The notes: a model not told the origin generated them from the sequence alone. DNA of 64,000 nucleotides from JAHECW01 sp964641415 (GCA_964641415.1 CAZXMW010000002.1:62001-126000); one strand, 5' to 3'; numbered from the stretch's first letter, positions 7,413 through 17,353 are shown. Made by a program: numbers and translations.

Positions 7413-9962
7413 ATGATGATCACGATGCCTCGCGCTTCTCGTCGATTCGCCGCACTGCTCGCCCCGGGCATGGTCGCTTTTCTGCTGGCCGCGGTGTCGG
7501 TGGCGGACATGTTCCTGCCCCGCCCCTACGACGGCGTGATCCTCGAGAGCGACGTTCCCGGCGCCACGGTCGTCCGCTCGGTCGTCCCGGGCTCGGGTGC
7601 GGATCGTGCAGGCATCCAGGCGGGCGACATCATCGTCGGCATCGACCGCACGATTCTGTCGTCAGCCGGGCACGCCCAGAAGCTGCTCAATCGTCACACC
7701 GTCGGCGAGTCGGTCCAGTACATGTTCCGGTCCAAGGGCAGCATCAAGGAGCGCTCGGTCGAACTCGGTCGGCGTCAAATCGGCGACACGTCGTACCTGT
7801 ACGCCGCACTTCTCGGCTTCCTGTTCTTCGGCGTCGGCGCCTTCGTCGTCGTCAGGCAGCCGAGATTGCCTGCGGCGCGGGTGTTCTACACGATGTGCAG
7901 CCTGTTCCTGCTCTTCCTGGTCTGCCGGTTGCGGCCGGCGTCGTACTCGTGGGTCGACACCTTCGTCCTGAGCACCGGGACCATGGCGTTGCTTTTCCTG
8001 CCCGCCGCCTTCCTCCACTTCTTTCTGATCTTCCCGCGGCCGGTGTGGCAGTGGCGACGCGATCCGATCGCCGACACCATCGCCTGGATCGCGCGGCGCA
8101 GCCGACAGCTGGTACCGATCTACCTGGTGCCGCCCCTGGTCTACGTCACGACCCTCGCGTGGTCGCGGTGGACCGGCGAGTCGATGGCTCTGATCAGCGG
8201 CGCGCCGGTCCCCAACTGGTGGGTCATGGTCGGTTACATGGTGCTCGGGCTCGGCGCCCTCGGCTTGAGCGCCCGCCATCTGCCCGACGTCCAACAACGA
8301 CAGGGCGCCGGCCTGGTCTTCGTCGGGACTCTGTTCGGGGTCGTTCCGTTCATCCTGCTCGCGGTCGCGTTCCCGTCGTTCCTCGACACCGAGAGATTCA
8401 TCTTCTACGGGGTCGTGCCGCTCATCCTGGTTCCCGCCACCTTCGCCTACGCCATCATCCGATTCCAGCTCCTCGACATCCGGGTGATCCTGCGCAAGAG
8501 CCTGCTCTACACGATCACGACCGCCATGGTGACCGCCGTCTACGCCCTCGGCATCGCCTCGTTCAACCGGATCTTCCAGGGCACCCGGCTCGCCGACTCG
8601 CCCTACTTTCCGGTCGTGTTCGCGCTCGCCATCGTGCTGCTCTTCGAGCCCTTGCGTCAGCGTCTCCAGGAACCGGTCGACCGCTTCTTCTTCGCCGAGC
8701 GGCACCGGCTCCAGCGCGCCATGGTCGAGATGGGCGAGGCGCTGACCAACCAGGTCGAGATCGGCCCCGTCATCGCCCAGCTCGTCGAGCGGTTGCCCGA
8801 GCTCCTCGGACTTCACTTTGCCGCTTTGTACCTGCCGCACGACGGCCGGCTCTCCCGCCGCGCCGGGCCGACCAGCCTGCCCTCCGAGCTTCCCGTCATC
8901 CGGGTCCTGCACGACTATCTCAAGACCAAGGGCCCGCTGCTGCGCATGGGCGAGCTCGCGCCGATCCGGCTGCTGTCAGCCGAGGTCGATCAGCTCGGAG
9001 ACTCGCTCGGTCGCGCCGGTGTCGAGGTTGTCGGGCTGCTCGCCACGACCCGCCGCTCGGTCGGTGTCATGCTGCTGTCCGGCAAGCGCGGACAGACCAC
9101 GCTCGAGCGCGAGGAGATCGAGCTGCTGCGCGGTCTCCTCAACCAGGCTTCCATCGCCCTGGAGACCAACCTGCTGCTCGACGAACGGACCCGCCAGGCC
9201 GAGCTGGAGCGTGAACTCAAGATCGCAGCCTCGATTCAATCGTCCCTCCTGCCCAGGCGTCTCGAAGCGGCCGAAGGGTGGGAGATCGCCGCGGAGTGTC
9301 TGCCGGCACGCGAGATCGGCGGAGACTTCTACTCCGAACTGCCGGCCGCAGGCTCCGGTGCGCACGCGGTCATCTACGGCGACGTGTCGGGCAAGTCGAT
9401 CTCTGCCGCCCTGATGATGATGGCCGCTCACGAGGTATTCAACACGCTCGCCGTCGCCCACCCGGATCCGGAGGAACTGTTTCTGCTCGCCAATGAGCGT
9501 CTGTATGCACTGCGGGGCGACCGTCGAATGAACCTCCGCGCCAGCAGCTTCGTCGCAGTCGGCTATCTCGCGTTTCCGGCCGCCTCGGGCAACGTCCGGT
9601 ACACCCTGGCCGGCCAGCCGCCGCCTCTGGTCCGTCGTACCGGGGCGACGATCGAGGCGCTGCCGATGCCCGATCATCGACTTCCGCTCGGCGCGCTCAG
9701 ATTGTCCGGCCACCGCATGCTCGAGGCCGAGCTCGCACACGGCGATCTATTGGTCGCCTACTCCGACGGAGTGGTCGAGGCACAAGCGCCGAACGGCGAG
9801 CTGTTCGGGGAAGATCGACTCGCCCGGGCACTGGCCGACGCCCCGAACTCGTCGTGCCGGGCCGCGATCGACAACATTCTCGGCGCCATCGCGAGATTCA
9901 CCGGCGACCAGGTACCGTATGACGACGTCACCCTGCTCGCGGCCCGCCGGACCCGGGCGTGA
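7413..9962 (+). CDS. PDZ-7TM-GAF-SpoIIE phosphatase (RsbU-like)
   Basis: An 849-residue membrane signalling phosphatase. Order of parts: hydrophobic N-terminus, a PDZ domain (about 40-120, with VPGSGADRAGIQAGDIIVGID), a multi-pass membrane region (about 130-370), a GAF-like sensor (about 440-600), then a PP2C/SpoIIE phosphatase domain (about 610-849). The last shows PAREIGGDFYSE, IYGDVSGKSISAALMM and AYSDGVVEAQAP with the metal-binding aspartates. Such proteins usually dephosphorylate anti-sigma-factor antagonists. No antagonist or anti-sigma gene is next to it. Starts at 7413, 7416 and 7425 are all possible and none has a clear ribosome site. A TATGAT box at 7412-7417 overlaps them, so a leaderless mRNA starting at 7425 is plausible. 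Confidence 0.87.
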   Translation: MMITMPRASRRFAALLAPGMVAFLLAAVSVADMFLPRPYDGVILESDVPGATVVRSVVPGSGADRAGIQAGDIIVGIDRTILSSAGHAQKLLNRHTVGESVQYMFRSKGSIKERSVELGRRQIGDTSYLYAALLGFLFFGVGAFVVVRQPRLPAARVFYTMCSLFLLFLVCRLRPASYSWVDTFVLSTGTMALLFLPAAFLHFFLIFPRPVWQWRRDPIADTIAWIARRSRQLVPIYLVPPLVYVTTLAWSRWTGESMALISGAPVPNWWVMVGYMVLGLGALGLSARHLPDVQQRQGAGLVFVGTLFGVVPFILLAVAFPSFLDTERFIFYGVVPLILVPATFAYAIIRFQLLDIRVILRKSLLYTITTAMVTAVYALGIASFNRIFQGTRLADSPYFPVVFALAIVLLFEPLRQRLQEPVDRFFFAERHRLQRAMVEMGEALTNQVEIGPVIAQLVERLPELLGLHFAALYLPHDGRLSRRAGPTSLPSELPVIRVLHDYLKTKGPLLRMGELAPIRLLSAEVDQLGDSLGRAGVEVVGLLATTRRSVGVMLLSGKRGQTTLEREEIELLRGLLNQASIALETNLLLDERTRQAELERELKIAASIQSSLLPRRLEAAEGWEIAAECLPAREIGGDFYSELPAAGSGAHAVIYGDVSGKSISAALMMMAAHEVFNTLAVAHPDPEELFLLANERLYALRGDRRMNLRASSFVAVGYLAFPAASGNVRYTLAGQPPPLVRRTGATIEALPMPDHRLPLGALRLSGHRMLEAELAHGDLLVAYSDGVVEAQAPNGELFGEDRLARALADAPNSSCRAAIDNILGAIARFTGDQVPYDDVTLLAARRTRA

Positions 9963-9972
9963 CGATGCCCGG

Positions 9973-10713
9973 CTACTGCTGCATCATCTCCATGTAGTTG
10001 AAATCTTTGCGAGTGTAGCCCGAGGGCGGAGCATAAGTCCCCGCAGGCGCCTCGACCTGTTCGATGGAGAGCACGCGGTCGCTCGACGCGACGGTGGTGT
10101 CGCCCATGAAGCTCATGGACATCTCGGCATCCTGGGCCACGACGAAACCGTCGATCTGGCTGATCTTGTCGACCATCGCGTCCATCCCCGGCTGCAGGCG
10201 CAGGATCTCGCCGTACAGGCTGAGGTAGCTCGAAGCATCGATGGGTGCATCCGTGGAAGCCCAGAGGACCGAGCTCATGTTCATCATGGCCGAGCTCAGT
10301 TTCATGTCGTACCGACGCGCCTTCCACTCGCCGAAGGTCTTGGTCTCGTCCGACGGCGTGACCGTGATGTCGAACTGCATCATCTTCATCATCTGCTCAC
10401 CCATACCGGGCGGCAGCATGGCATTGAGGTCTACCGGAAGATCGACGACGACGAAGGTCGAGTCATCGTGGTTGATGATGAACATCTTGTTCTCGTCGGG
10501 CAGGACGACGGTGGAGGTCGATCCCTGGTCCATCCGCATCCGCCGGTCGCCGAGCCACGTCACGTGCTGTTCGTCGGTCGGCTCCTGGGTCTGGCCCATC
10601 ATGGTGAAGCCGTCCTGGTGGTGGGCCTGAACGATCTTGAAGTCGGCAGCAGCAGCGGCGCCGGCGGTGAGCAGAACGGTGAGCATCAGTGCGGCAACGC
10701 GATCCAGTCGCAT
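9973..10713 (-). CDS. Exported DUF4412-type protein
   Basis: A 246-residue exported protein. The signal peptide MRLDRVAALMLTVLLTAGAAAAA is followed by the mature start DFKIVQAHH. The mature part is beta-rich, with repeated Met/Asp stretches (MMGQTQEPTDEQHVTWLG, DDSTFVVVDLPVDLNAM) typical of DUF4412 proteins, which resemble LolA/LolB-type lipid-carrier folds. The function is unknown. The start is the ATG at 10713, which has GAGGAG 7 nt upstream; the frame extends to 10797 without a better start. It converges on the phosphatase gene with only 10 bp between them. Confidence 0.75.
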   Translation of the reverse strand: MRLDRVAALMLTVLLTAGAAAAADFKIVQAHHQDGFTMMGQTQEPTDEQHVTWLGDRRMRMDQGSTSTVVLPDENKMFIINHDDSTFVVVDLPVDLNAMLPPGMGEQMMKMMQFDITVTPSDETKTFGEWKARRYDMKLSSAMMNMSSVLWASTDAPIDASSYLSLYGEILRLQPGMDAMVDKISQIDGFVVAQDAEMSMSFMGDTTVASSDRVLSIEQVEAPAGTYAPPSGYTRKDFNYMEMMQQ

Positions 10714-10879
10714 GGTTATCTCCTCGGTTCGGGTTCGGGGTTGCTGAAGGCACGAAGGCCGGGTGACGCGGCGCATGGTATCAGAGCACGGGTTCATCGT
10801 CGGACAGAACTCTGGCGGCGAGCGCGCGCCGACATGCGCGAGGGGCCTGTTCGCGGATCAGCGGCGGTTGCCGCTCAGG

Positions 10880-11419
10880 TCAGTCTGTGAGGCGACGACA
10901 GAAGTCGACGAATCCGGTCAGGGTGTCATGAAACCGGCGGCTCATCGCCTCGTCTGTAAACCGCCCCTCGACGTCGATGACCTGACCGACGTTGGGAATG
11001 AACACCCGGCGACCGAAGAGGTGTGCGTGGCGGTACTGAAAGACCATCTCGACCTGCTCGACAGCGCGCACGGCGCCCCATGGACCGGCCGACAAACCGA
11101 TGAACGCTGCGGGTTTTTCGTACAGGCTGTCGGGGAAGCGCAGCATGTCGATGAAGTACTTCATGATGCCCGGGCAGGCGCCGTTGTACTCCGGAATCAC
11201 CGCGAGCACGCCGTCACAGTCCAGAATCGCGTCCTGAAAACGAGCGAAGCCGGACGGCTTGTCGGCGTAGCTGGCGCCGTCGAAGAGCTCGAGCGGGAGC
11301 TCGGCGAGGTCGAGCAGCTCGACCTTCGATCCCACGGCCCTGAGCCCGTCAGCGGCCAGGCCGGCGATCGTGCGCGTATTCGAGCCCGGGCGGTTGGTCC
11401 CGGCAATCACGGTGATCAT
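10880..11419 (-). CDS. NADPH-dependent FMN reductase family protein
   Basis: A flavodoxin-fold oxidoreductase of 179 residues (PF03358; relatives include SsuE, ChrR and azoreductases). The FMN phosphate loop is GTNRPGSNTRTIA (residues 6-18) and the second flavin-contact segment is PEYNGACPGIMKYFIDML. The substrate cannot be told from sequence. I chose the ATG at 11419 (MITVIAGTNRPGS), preceded by GAGGGGG, over an in-frame start at 11470, because the family begins directly with strand beta-1. It is divergent from the large peptidase gene at 11566, with 146 bp between them. Confidence 0.88.
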   Translation of the reverse strand: MITVIAGTNRPGSNTRTIAGLAADGLRAVGSKVELLDLAELPLELFDGASYADKPSGFARFQDAILDCDGVLAVIPEYNGACPGIMKYFIDMLRFPDSLYEKPAAFIGLSAGPWGAVRAVEQVEMVFQYRHAHLFGRRVFIPNVGQVIDVEGRFTDEAMSRRFHDTLTGFVDFCRRLTD

Positions 11420-11565
11420 GAGGCCCCCTCGGACGGCCCGTGCGGCCGCCGCCCATGGCAACCGGCTCACGCCGCCGGCTCATTCCCCGACGACGACCTT
11501 CGTTCGCCGCCGCCGACGGCCACCGCCATCCCTCTCGCACTGTAAAATGCGCGCTGGAGGCACCG

Positions 11566-14500
11566 ATGACCGCGACCACGACTCGAACGCTCCTCACCAG
11601 CGCAATGCTCGTGACCTTCGCCACGGTCTCCCCAGCCGCGATCGCGACCCACCACGAGCTCGAGGTCGGTCTCGATCCCGCCGGCCAGCGGATCGACGTC
11701 GTCGACCGGATTCGGATCGGCGACGGCGTCGAGCTCGCCGTCGACGGCGGCTACCGCTTCGTGCTTCACGCCGGACTGGCCCCCGATGTGATCACTCCGG
11801 GCTGGCGAATCGAGCTCGTCGATCATCCGGTCGACGCGTCGTTTTTCGGCATCAACGTCACGACCGACACGGTGGCCGACACCGTCCCACTCGAAGGCTG
11901 GCGGCTGATTCCGGATGGTGCCGGCACAGCTGTGGTCGCGCTGCGTTACGGAGGCAGAATCCACCACTCCCTCGAGACCCAGGGCGAAGAGTACCAGCGG
12001 AGCTTCTCGGAAACGCCGGGCCTGATCTCGAGCGCCGGCGTGTTCCTGGGCGGCGCGAGCTTCTGGGTGCCGAGCTTCGGCGACGGCCTGTTGACTTTTT
12101 CACTCGAGGTCGGCGGACTCGAGCCGCCGTGGGACGTGGTCAGTCAGGGACGACGCACGCGGCACGAGCTCGATGCCCGAGGCCGTCGCACCACGACATG
12201 GGTCGTCGAGCACCCGACCGAGGAGATCTACCTGGTCGCCGGGCCGTGGACCGAGTACGCCGACTCCGAGGGGTCGGTTGAGATCTTTGCCTTCCTGCGC
12301 ACCCCCGAGCCCGGCCTCGCGAACCGCTACCTCGACGCCACCAAGCGCTACCTCCGGCTCTACCAGGGCATGTTGACACCGTATCCCTACTCGTCGTTCG
12401 CCCTGGTCGAGAACTTCTGGGAGACCGGGTACGGCATGCCCGGATTCACCCTGCTCGGGCCCCGGATCATCCGGTTTCCGTGGATCCTGCGCTCGTCATA
12501 CCCACACGAGCTGCTCCACAACTGGTGGGGCAACTCGGTCTTCGTCGATCCCGCAGGCGGCAACTGGTGCGAGGGCCTGACCGCCTACATGGCCGATCAT
12601 CTGTTCGCCGAGCAGCGCGGCGAAGGCGTGACCTACCGACGCGCGGCGCTGAAGAAGTACAGCGACCTGGTTTCGGTCAGCACAGACTTCCCACTCATCG
12701 AGTTCGCCTCCAGGCACTCGGCATCGTCCGAGGCGGTGGGCTACGGCAAGAGCATGATGCTTTTCCACATGCTCCGCCGGGCGGTCGGCGACGACGGCTT
12801 CCTTGAAGCCATGGCGCGCTTCGACACCGACCACAGGTTCAGCCGTGCGTCCTTCGCCGACATCGCCGCGGCCCTCGAGGGCGAGCTCGGCGGCGACTGG
12901 TCGTCGTTCATCGATCCCTGGATTCGACGTAGCGGCGCGCCGGGCCTCGAGATCGTCGATGTCGACGTCCGAAGCGACGGACCCGCCCACCTGCCATGGC
13001 TGCTTTCGGTCCGACTGAGTCAAACCGGCGTCGACGAGCCGTTTCCGATCACGGTTCCGGTGGCGGTCACCGTCGAGGGGCGGTCCGAGCCGGTCTGGAC
13101 CGAGGCCGGCACCTGCGGCGAACGCGACTGCGTCGTTGAGGTCCCGTGCCCCTCCCGACCCCTCAGACTCGACGTCGATCCGGGCTTCGACGTCATGCGG
13201 CGCCTCGACCCCCTCGAGGTGCCTCCGGCACTGACCACCGTGTTCGGCGCGGACGAGCCGCTGTTCGTGCTGCCCGCGGCGGCCGACGTCGCCGAGCAGG
13301 CAGCATGGCGGGATCTCGCCGCGGCGTGGGCCCGACCGGGAGCTCCACGGATCGTGCTCGATCGCGACCTCGATGCTCTGCCGAACTCGCCGGCCTGGGT
13401 TCTCGGGTGGAGCAATGCGTTGACAGACGAGATCGCCGACCGGCTCGTCGACCAGGGAGTTCAGCTGTTTGCGGCATCGGTCGAGCTTCCCACCGGCAAG
13501 CTGCCGCGAGCCGGACACTCACTGGTGCTGGTCGCCCGATCGCACGGTGAAACGGCCGACGCCGTCGGCCTCGTGGCGGCCGATCCGGTCCAGGCGATTC
13601 CCGGCCTCGCCCGGAAGCTGCCTCATTACACCAAGTACTCCTTCCTCGGGTTCGCCGATGAGGAACCGACAAACGTCGCCAAGGGCCTGTGGCGACCGTT
13701 GTCCTCCCCGCTCGTCCGCAACCTCAAAGACGGGCCGCTGGTCGATCTCGAGCTGCCCGGGCGCGCGGCGCTCGCCGAGCTGCCTGCCGTGTTCGACGCC
13801 GTGCGGATGGAGCGCACCGTCCGCCATCTGAGCGCTCCGATCATGGAGGGTCGGGGGCTCGGCAGCGCCGGCCTCGAAGCCGCCATGGTCTGGGTCGAGA
13901 AACAGCTCACAGACGCCAAGATCGCCTTCGGCGGCAGCACGGGCCACCGGCAACGTTGGGCCTGGCGCGGTGGAGAGCCCGAGCGGCTGATCCCGTTGAC
14001 CAACCTGGTCGCCGCGGTGCCCGGCAGCGACCCCAAGCTCGAGCCGGTCCTGGTCATGGCCCACCTGGACCACCTCGGTCGCGGCTGGCCGGACGTCCGC
14101 GCCGGCAACCGCGGGCAGATCCATCCAGGCGCAGACGACAACGCCTCCGGGGTCGCCGTGCTGCTCGAGCTCGCCCGGACCATGGCAGCGGAGCCGCCGC
14201 GACCGCGCACCGTGCTGTTCGCGTTCACCACCGGCGAGGAGGCGGGCCGACTCGGCTCCCAGCACCTGCTGTCCGACATGGCGGAGGATGAGCGTCCGGT
14301 CGCCTGCGTCAACCTGGACACGGTCGGGCGACTGGCGGACGGCGCTCTGTATGTCCTCAACGCCGACTCGGCGCGCGAGTGGCGGTTCATTTTCATGGGC
14401 GTCGGTCATACCACCGGCGCACCGGTCGAGATCGTCGCCGAGCCCCTGGACAGCTCGGACCAGATGAGCTGCATCGAGCTCGGCATCCCAGCCGTCCAGC

Positions 14501-14952
14501 TGTTCACCGGTCCGACCACCGACTACCACCGGCCCTCGGACACCGCCGATACCATCGACGCGGAGGGCATGGTGGTGGTCGCCGAGGCGGCCCACGAGGC
14601 CGTGGCCTTCCTCGCCGAGCGGACCGAACCGCTGACGGTCACCATCGGAAGCGCCGCCGAACCGACCGGGCCCGCCCCGGCCGGAGCACGTCGAGCCAGC
14701 CTCGGCACCATGCCCGACTTCGGCTTCGAGGGCCCGGGGGTCAGGGTCCAGCAGATCATGCCGGGCTCGCCCGCCGAGACCGCCGGCCTCGCCTCCGGCG
14801 ATGTCCTGATCGCGTTCGACGGCGAAGCGGTGGCCGACCTTGGCAGCTACTCGTCCCTGCTCAAGACGAAGCGCCCAGGCGACACCGTCGAGGTCACGGT
14901 GCTCCGCGACGGTGAGGCGAAAACCCTCACCGTGAGGCTGGGAAAACGGTAG
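11566..14952 (+). CDS. Secreted triple-domain peptidase: M1-like, M28 and PDZ
   Basis: An exported 1128-residue protein with two different peptidase domains. After a signal peptide (MTATTTRTLLTSAMLVTFAT) comes an M1-type gluzincin domain with HELLHNWWGN followed, 17 residues on, by the glutamate of CEGLTAYM. The usual aminopeptidase GxMEN motif is not visible. A linker leads to an M28 di-zinc peptidase with MAHLDHLGRG, HPGADDNASG and FTTGEEAG (about residues 825-900). A PDZ domain ends the protein (about 1045-1128; MPGSPAETAGLASGDVLIAFDG). Peptide scavenging outside the cytoplasm is a reasonable role. The start is the ATG at 11566, with CTGGAGG upstream. The ORF's earlier codons run back toward the neighbouring gene and lack a ribosome site. 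Confidence 0.88.
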   Translation: MTATTTRTLLTSAMLVTFATVSPAAIATHHELEVGLDPAGQRIDVVDRIRIGDGVELAVDGGYRFVLHAGLAPDVITPGWRIELVDHPVDASFFGINVTTDTVADTVPLEGWRLIPDGAGTAVVALRYGGRIHHSLETQGEEYQRSFSETPGLISSAGVFLGGASFWVPSFGDGLLTFSLEVGGLEPPWDVVSQGRRTRHELDARGRRTTTWVVEHPTEEIYLVAGPWTEYADSEGSVEIFAFLRTPEPGLANRYLDATKRYLRLYQGMLTPYPYSSFALVENFWETGYGMPGFTLLGPRIIRFPWILRSSYPHELLHNWWGNSVFVDPAGGNWCEGLTAYMADHLFAEQRGEGVTYRRAALKKYSDLVSVSTDFPLIEFASRHSASSEAVGYGKSMMLFHMLRRAVGDDGFLEAMARFDTDHRFSRASFADIAAALEGELGGDWSSFIDPWIRRSGAPGLEIVDVDVRSDGPAHLPWLLSVRLSQTGVDEPFPITVPVAVTVEGRSEPVWTEAGTCGERDCVVEVPCPSRPLRLDVDPGFDVMRRLDPLEVPPALTTVFGADEPLFVLPAAADVAEQAAWRDLAAAWARPGAPRIVLDRDLDALPNSPAWVLGWSNALTDEIADRLVDQGVQLFAASVELPTGKLPRAGHSLVLVARSHGETADAVGLVAADPVQAIPGLARKLPHYTKYSFLGFADEEPTNVAKGLWRPLSSPLVRNLKDGPLVDLELPGRAALAELPAVFDAVRMERTVRHLSAPIMEGRGLGSAGLEAAMVWVEKQLTDAKIAFGGSTGHRQRWAWRGGEPERLIPLTNLVAAVPGSDPKLEPVLVMAHLDHLGRGWPDVRAGNRGQIHPGADDNASGVAVLLELARTMAAEPPRPRTVLFAFTTGEEAGRLGSQHLLSDMAEDERPVACVNLDTVGRLADGALYVLNADSAREWRFIFMGVGHTTGAPVEIVAEPLDSSDQMSCIELGIPAVQLFTGPTTDYHRPSDTADTIDAEGMVVVAEAAHEAVAFLAERTEPLTVTIGSAAEPTGPAPAGARRASLGTMPDFGFEGPGVRVQQIMPGSPAETAGLASGDVLIAFDGEAVADLGSYSSLLKTKRPGDTVEVTVLRDGEAKTLTVRLGKR

Positions 14953-15131
14953 CGGCGAGCTCGGTTGTCGATCGGTCGGGCCCGGTCACGTTCACGATCC
15001 CGAAGCGCTCGATCGGGAACGGGATCGGGATCGACGTCGAAACGTGATAGGTTCCACCGGTTCGGAATGACCGGCCGGCGCCGGTCCGTTTTGTGCGGTA
15101 ACGGGCGGCTCGCCCATGAACGGAGGAACTC

Positions 15132-15701
15132 ATGATCACGATCACCGACGACGCGACCTCCCGGATCAGCGACTACGTCAGCCAGATGGACGGCTGTCTC
15201 GGGATCCGGATCGTCGCCCGCAGGATGGGCCATCACCACTTCGGCTACGACATCACGCTGGTCACCGAGTCCGACGTCAAGGACGACGACGAGATCACGG
15301 ATCTCGGCTCGTTCCGTTGCTACACCGATCCCGCCAGCACCGCCAACCTCGAGGGAGCGACGGTCGACTGGGTCTCGGATCTCGGCAGCGCCGGCTTCAA
15401 GATCGACAATCCGCAGGCCGAGGTCAGCTGGGACGATCCCATTGCGCAGAAGGTCCAGAGCGTGCTCGACTCGAAGGTCGCACCATCGCTCGCCGGTCAC
15501 GGTGGCTGGGTCGAGCTGACCAGGGTCGAGGGCGATGCCGCCTTCATCGAGTTCGGTGGCGGCTGCCAGGGCTGCGGCATGTCGCAGGTCACCCTCAAAG
15601 ACGGGATCGAGAAGGCGATCCTGGCCGACGTTCCCGAGATCAAGCGGGTGCTCGACAGCACCGATCACGAGGCCGGAACCAACCCCTACTACCAGGGCTG
15701 A
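15132..15701 (+). CDS. nfuA: Fe-S cluster carrier NfuA
   Basis: A 189-residue iron-sulfur carrier. The N-terminal part (1-95) is an A-type (HesB/IscA-like) domain. The C-terminal part (about 103-180) is a NifU-C domain with the cluster-binding FGGGCQGCGMSQ, C145 and C148. NfuA delivers [4Fe-4S] clusters to client proteins, which fits a genome with the many Fe-S oxidoreductases seen further on. The A-type domain seems to have lost the three-cysteine set, as in E. coli NfuA. The ATG at 15132 is preceded by GGAGGAA. The gene stands alone. Confidence 0.9.
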   Translation: MITITDDATSRISDYVSQMDGCLGIRIVARRMGHHHFGYDITLVTESDVKDDDEITDLGSFRCYTDPASTANLEGATVDWVSDLGSAGFKIDNPQAEVSWDDPIAQKVQSVLDSKVAPSLAGHGGWVELTRVEGDAAFIEFGGGCQGCGMSQVTLKDGIEKAILADVPEIKRVLDSTDHEAGTNPYYQG

Positions 15702-15883
15702 GGCCGCTGCCGAAGGGCGGGCCCCGGCCGCGACGGCCGGACCGACCCCTCAAGCCGCTCGTGCCTTCACGCCCGCGCCACGGTACCATCGATGAGCATG
15801 CAGCCATGCCGAGGACCGTCGGCGGTCCCGCCCGGTTTCCGGTTCGGCTTCTGGTCGTCGACAGGTCATGTGAGGGGGAGCGG

Positions 15884-17353
15884 ATGTCTCGGGCTGTGGC
15901 CCCTGGAGTCGCGATGGCAGTGAGGTTGATGAGTCGATTTCGCGCGCGCACGCGCGCCACCGTTGCCGTTGCTGTTGCTGTCGCACTCACTGTCAGCGCC
16001 TGCGGTTCTCCGAACTCGACGCCGGAGCCGCCCCAGCCGGATGTGCTCTTGATCTCCATCGACACGCTCCGGGCAGATCGGCTGGGTTGTTACGGCTCCG
16101 AGCGGGAGACCAGTCCGACTATCGATCAGCTCGCCCGTGAAGGGGTCCGATTCGAGACCGTTGTCAGCACCACCTCGTGGACTCTCCCCGCCCACGCCGC
16201 CATGTTCACCGGGCTGTACGATCCGGCCCACGGCACGACTGACGTCCATCTCCGGCTGGCGCAGGATTACGTGACCATCGCCGAGCGCCTGAGCTCCGCA
16301 GGCTGGCGAACCGTGGGATTTTTCGGCGGACCTCTCCTCCATCCGTTGTTCGGGCTCGATCAGGGCTTCGACCTGTGGATCAGCTGCATGGGGACGCCGA
16401 CATCCGGGATGGACGAGCGGTACGACCCTCAGGTGCTGTTCGAGGTGAACGCCAGGTCCCACCGGGACGTCACCGGCCCCCGGACGGTGAGCGCCATCCG
16501 GGAGCAACTCACCGCCGACAGCGACAGCCCGCTGCTGTTGTTCGTTCACCTCTGGGACCCGCATTACGATTACATCCCGCCCGCGCCCTATGATCGCCGC
16601 TTCGATCCCGACTATGACGGCTCGCTCGACGCCAGCAACTTCATCCACAACCCGGACGTCAATCCGGACATGGACCCCCGCGATCTCGAACACCTCATCG
16701 CGCTGTATGACGGCGAGATCCGTTTCACCGACGAGATCGTCGGTGAGATCATCGACACCGTGGATCGCGCGCGGGCCGGTCGGTCGCGTCTCACCATCGT
16801 CACGGCCGATCACGGTGAGGAGTTCTTCGAGCACGGCGGCAAGGGGCACCAGGCGACTTTGTTCGACGAGTCCGTGCTGGTACCGTTGATTCTCCACTGG
16901 CCCGGCCGTCTCCCCAGGGGCAGGCTGGTGATCGATCCGGTGAGCCTGGTCGACATCGCGCCGACGATCGCTTCGCTGGTCGAGCTTCCTGCCGGTCCCG
17001 AGATCCAGGGGATCGACCTGACACCACTGATCGACGGAGCACGAGCGCCCGACCGTGCGCTGCACGGCCTGCTCGCGATCGGCGGACGGCGTCTGGACTC
17101 GCTGCGAACCTCGTCGTCAAAGCTGCTGCGAAGCAATGGGATCGACGCTCATCTCGATCTCGTCGAGGATCCGGGCGAGCTCGATCTTCGTCGCGGTCCA
17201 CCGGAGGATCGGCCCGACCTCCCCCGGATGCTGGACCGTCTTCTCGAGACGTCCGATGCGATCCGGGCCCGGCATGGCGGAGGCGCCGCCTCCTCGCGAC
17301 CGATGGACCCCGAACTCATGGATCAGCTTCGTGCTCTCGGCTACATCGACTGA
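15884..17353 (+). CDS. Sulfatase-fold lipoprotein (alkaline phosphatase superfamily)
   Basis: A 489-residue hydrolase of the PF00884 family. The N-terminus has an Arg-rich start, a hydrophobic run of Val/Ala and a lipobox-like LTVSAC, so it is probably a lipoprotein. Metal-site motifs are LLISIDTLRADRLG near the start of the domain and TADHGEEFFEHGGKGHQ. The nucleophile region reads TTSWTLPAHAAMFTG. At the place where true sulfatases have Cys/Ser-x-Pro-x-Arg it has Thr-Leu-Pro-Ala-His, so conversion to formylglycine is not possible. It may be a phosphodi- or monoesterase, or a sulfatase of a different mechanism. I chose the ATG at 15884, with GGGGGAG upstream, over earlier codons in the frame. 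Confidence 0.83.
   Translation: MSRAVAPGVAMAVRLMSRFRARTRATVAVAVAVALTVSACGSPNSTPEPPQPDVLLISIDTLRADRLGCYGSERETSPTIDQLAREGVRFETVVSTTSWTLPAHAAMFTGLYDPAHGTTDVHLRLAQDYVTIAERLSSAGWRTVGFFGGPLLHPLFGLDQGFDLWISCMGTPTSGMDERYDPQVLFEVNARSHRDVTGPRTVSAIREQLTADSDSPLLLFVHLWDPHYDYIPPAPYDRRFDPDYDGSLDASNFIHNPDVNPDMDPRDLEHLIALYDGEIRFTDEIVGEIIDTVDRARAGRSRLTIVTADHGEEFFEHGGKGHQATLFDESVLVPLILHWPGRLPRGRLVIDPVSLVDIAPTIASLVELPAGPEIQGIDLTPLIDGARAPDRALHGLLAIGGRRLDSLRTSSSKLLRSNGIDAHLDLVEDPGELDLRRGPPEDRPDLPRMLDRLLETSDAIRARHGGGAASSRPMDPELMDQLRALGYID

Noticed and set aside
15116..15883. Large + frame running from 15116 into the sulfatase-fold gene
   Set aside because: It covers nfuA in another frame and is Arg/Gly-rich. The lipoprotein start at 15884 has a ribosome site and a lipobox.
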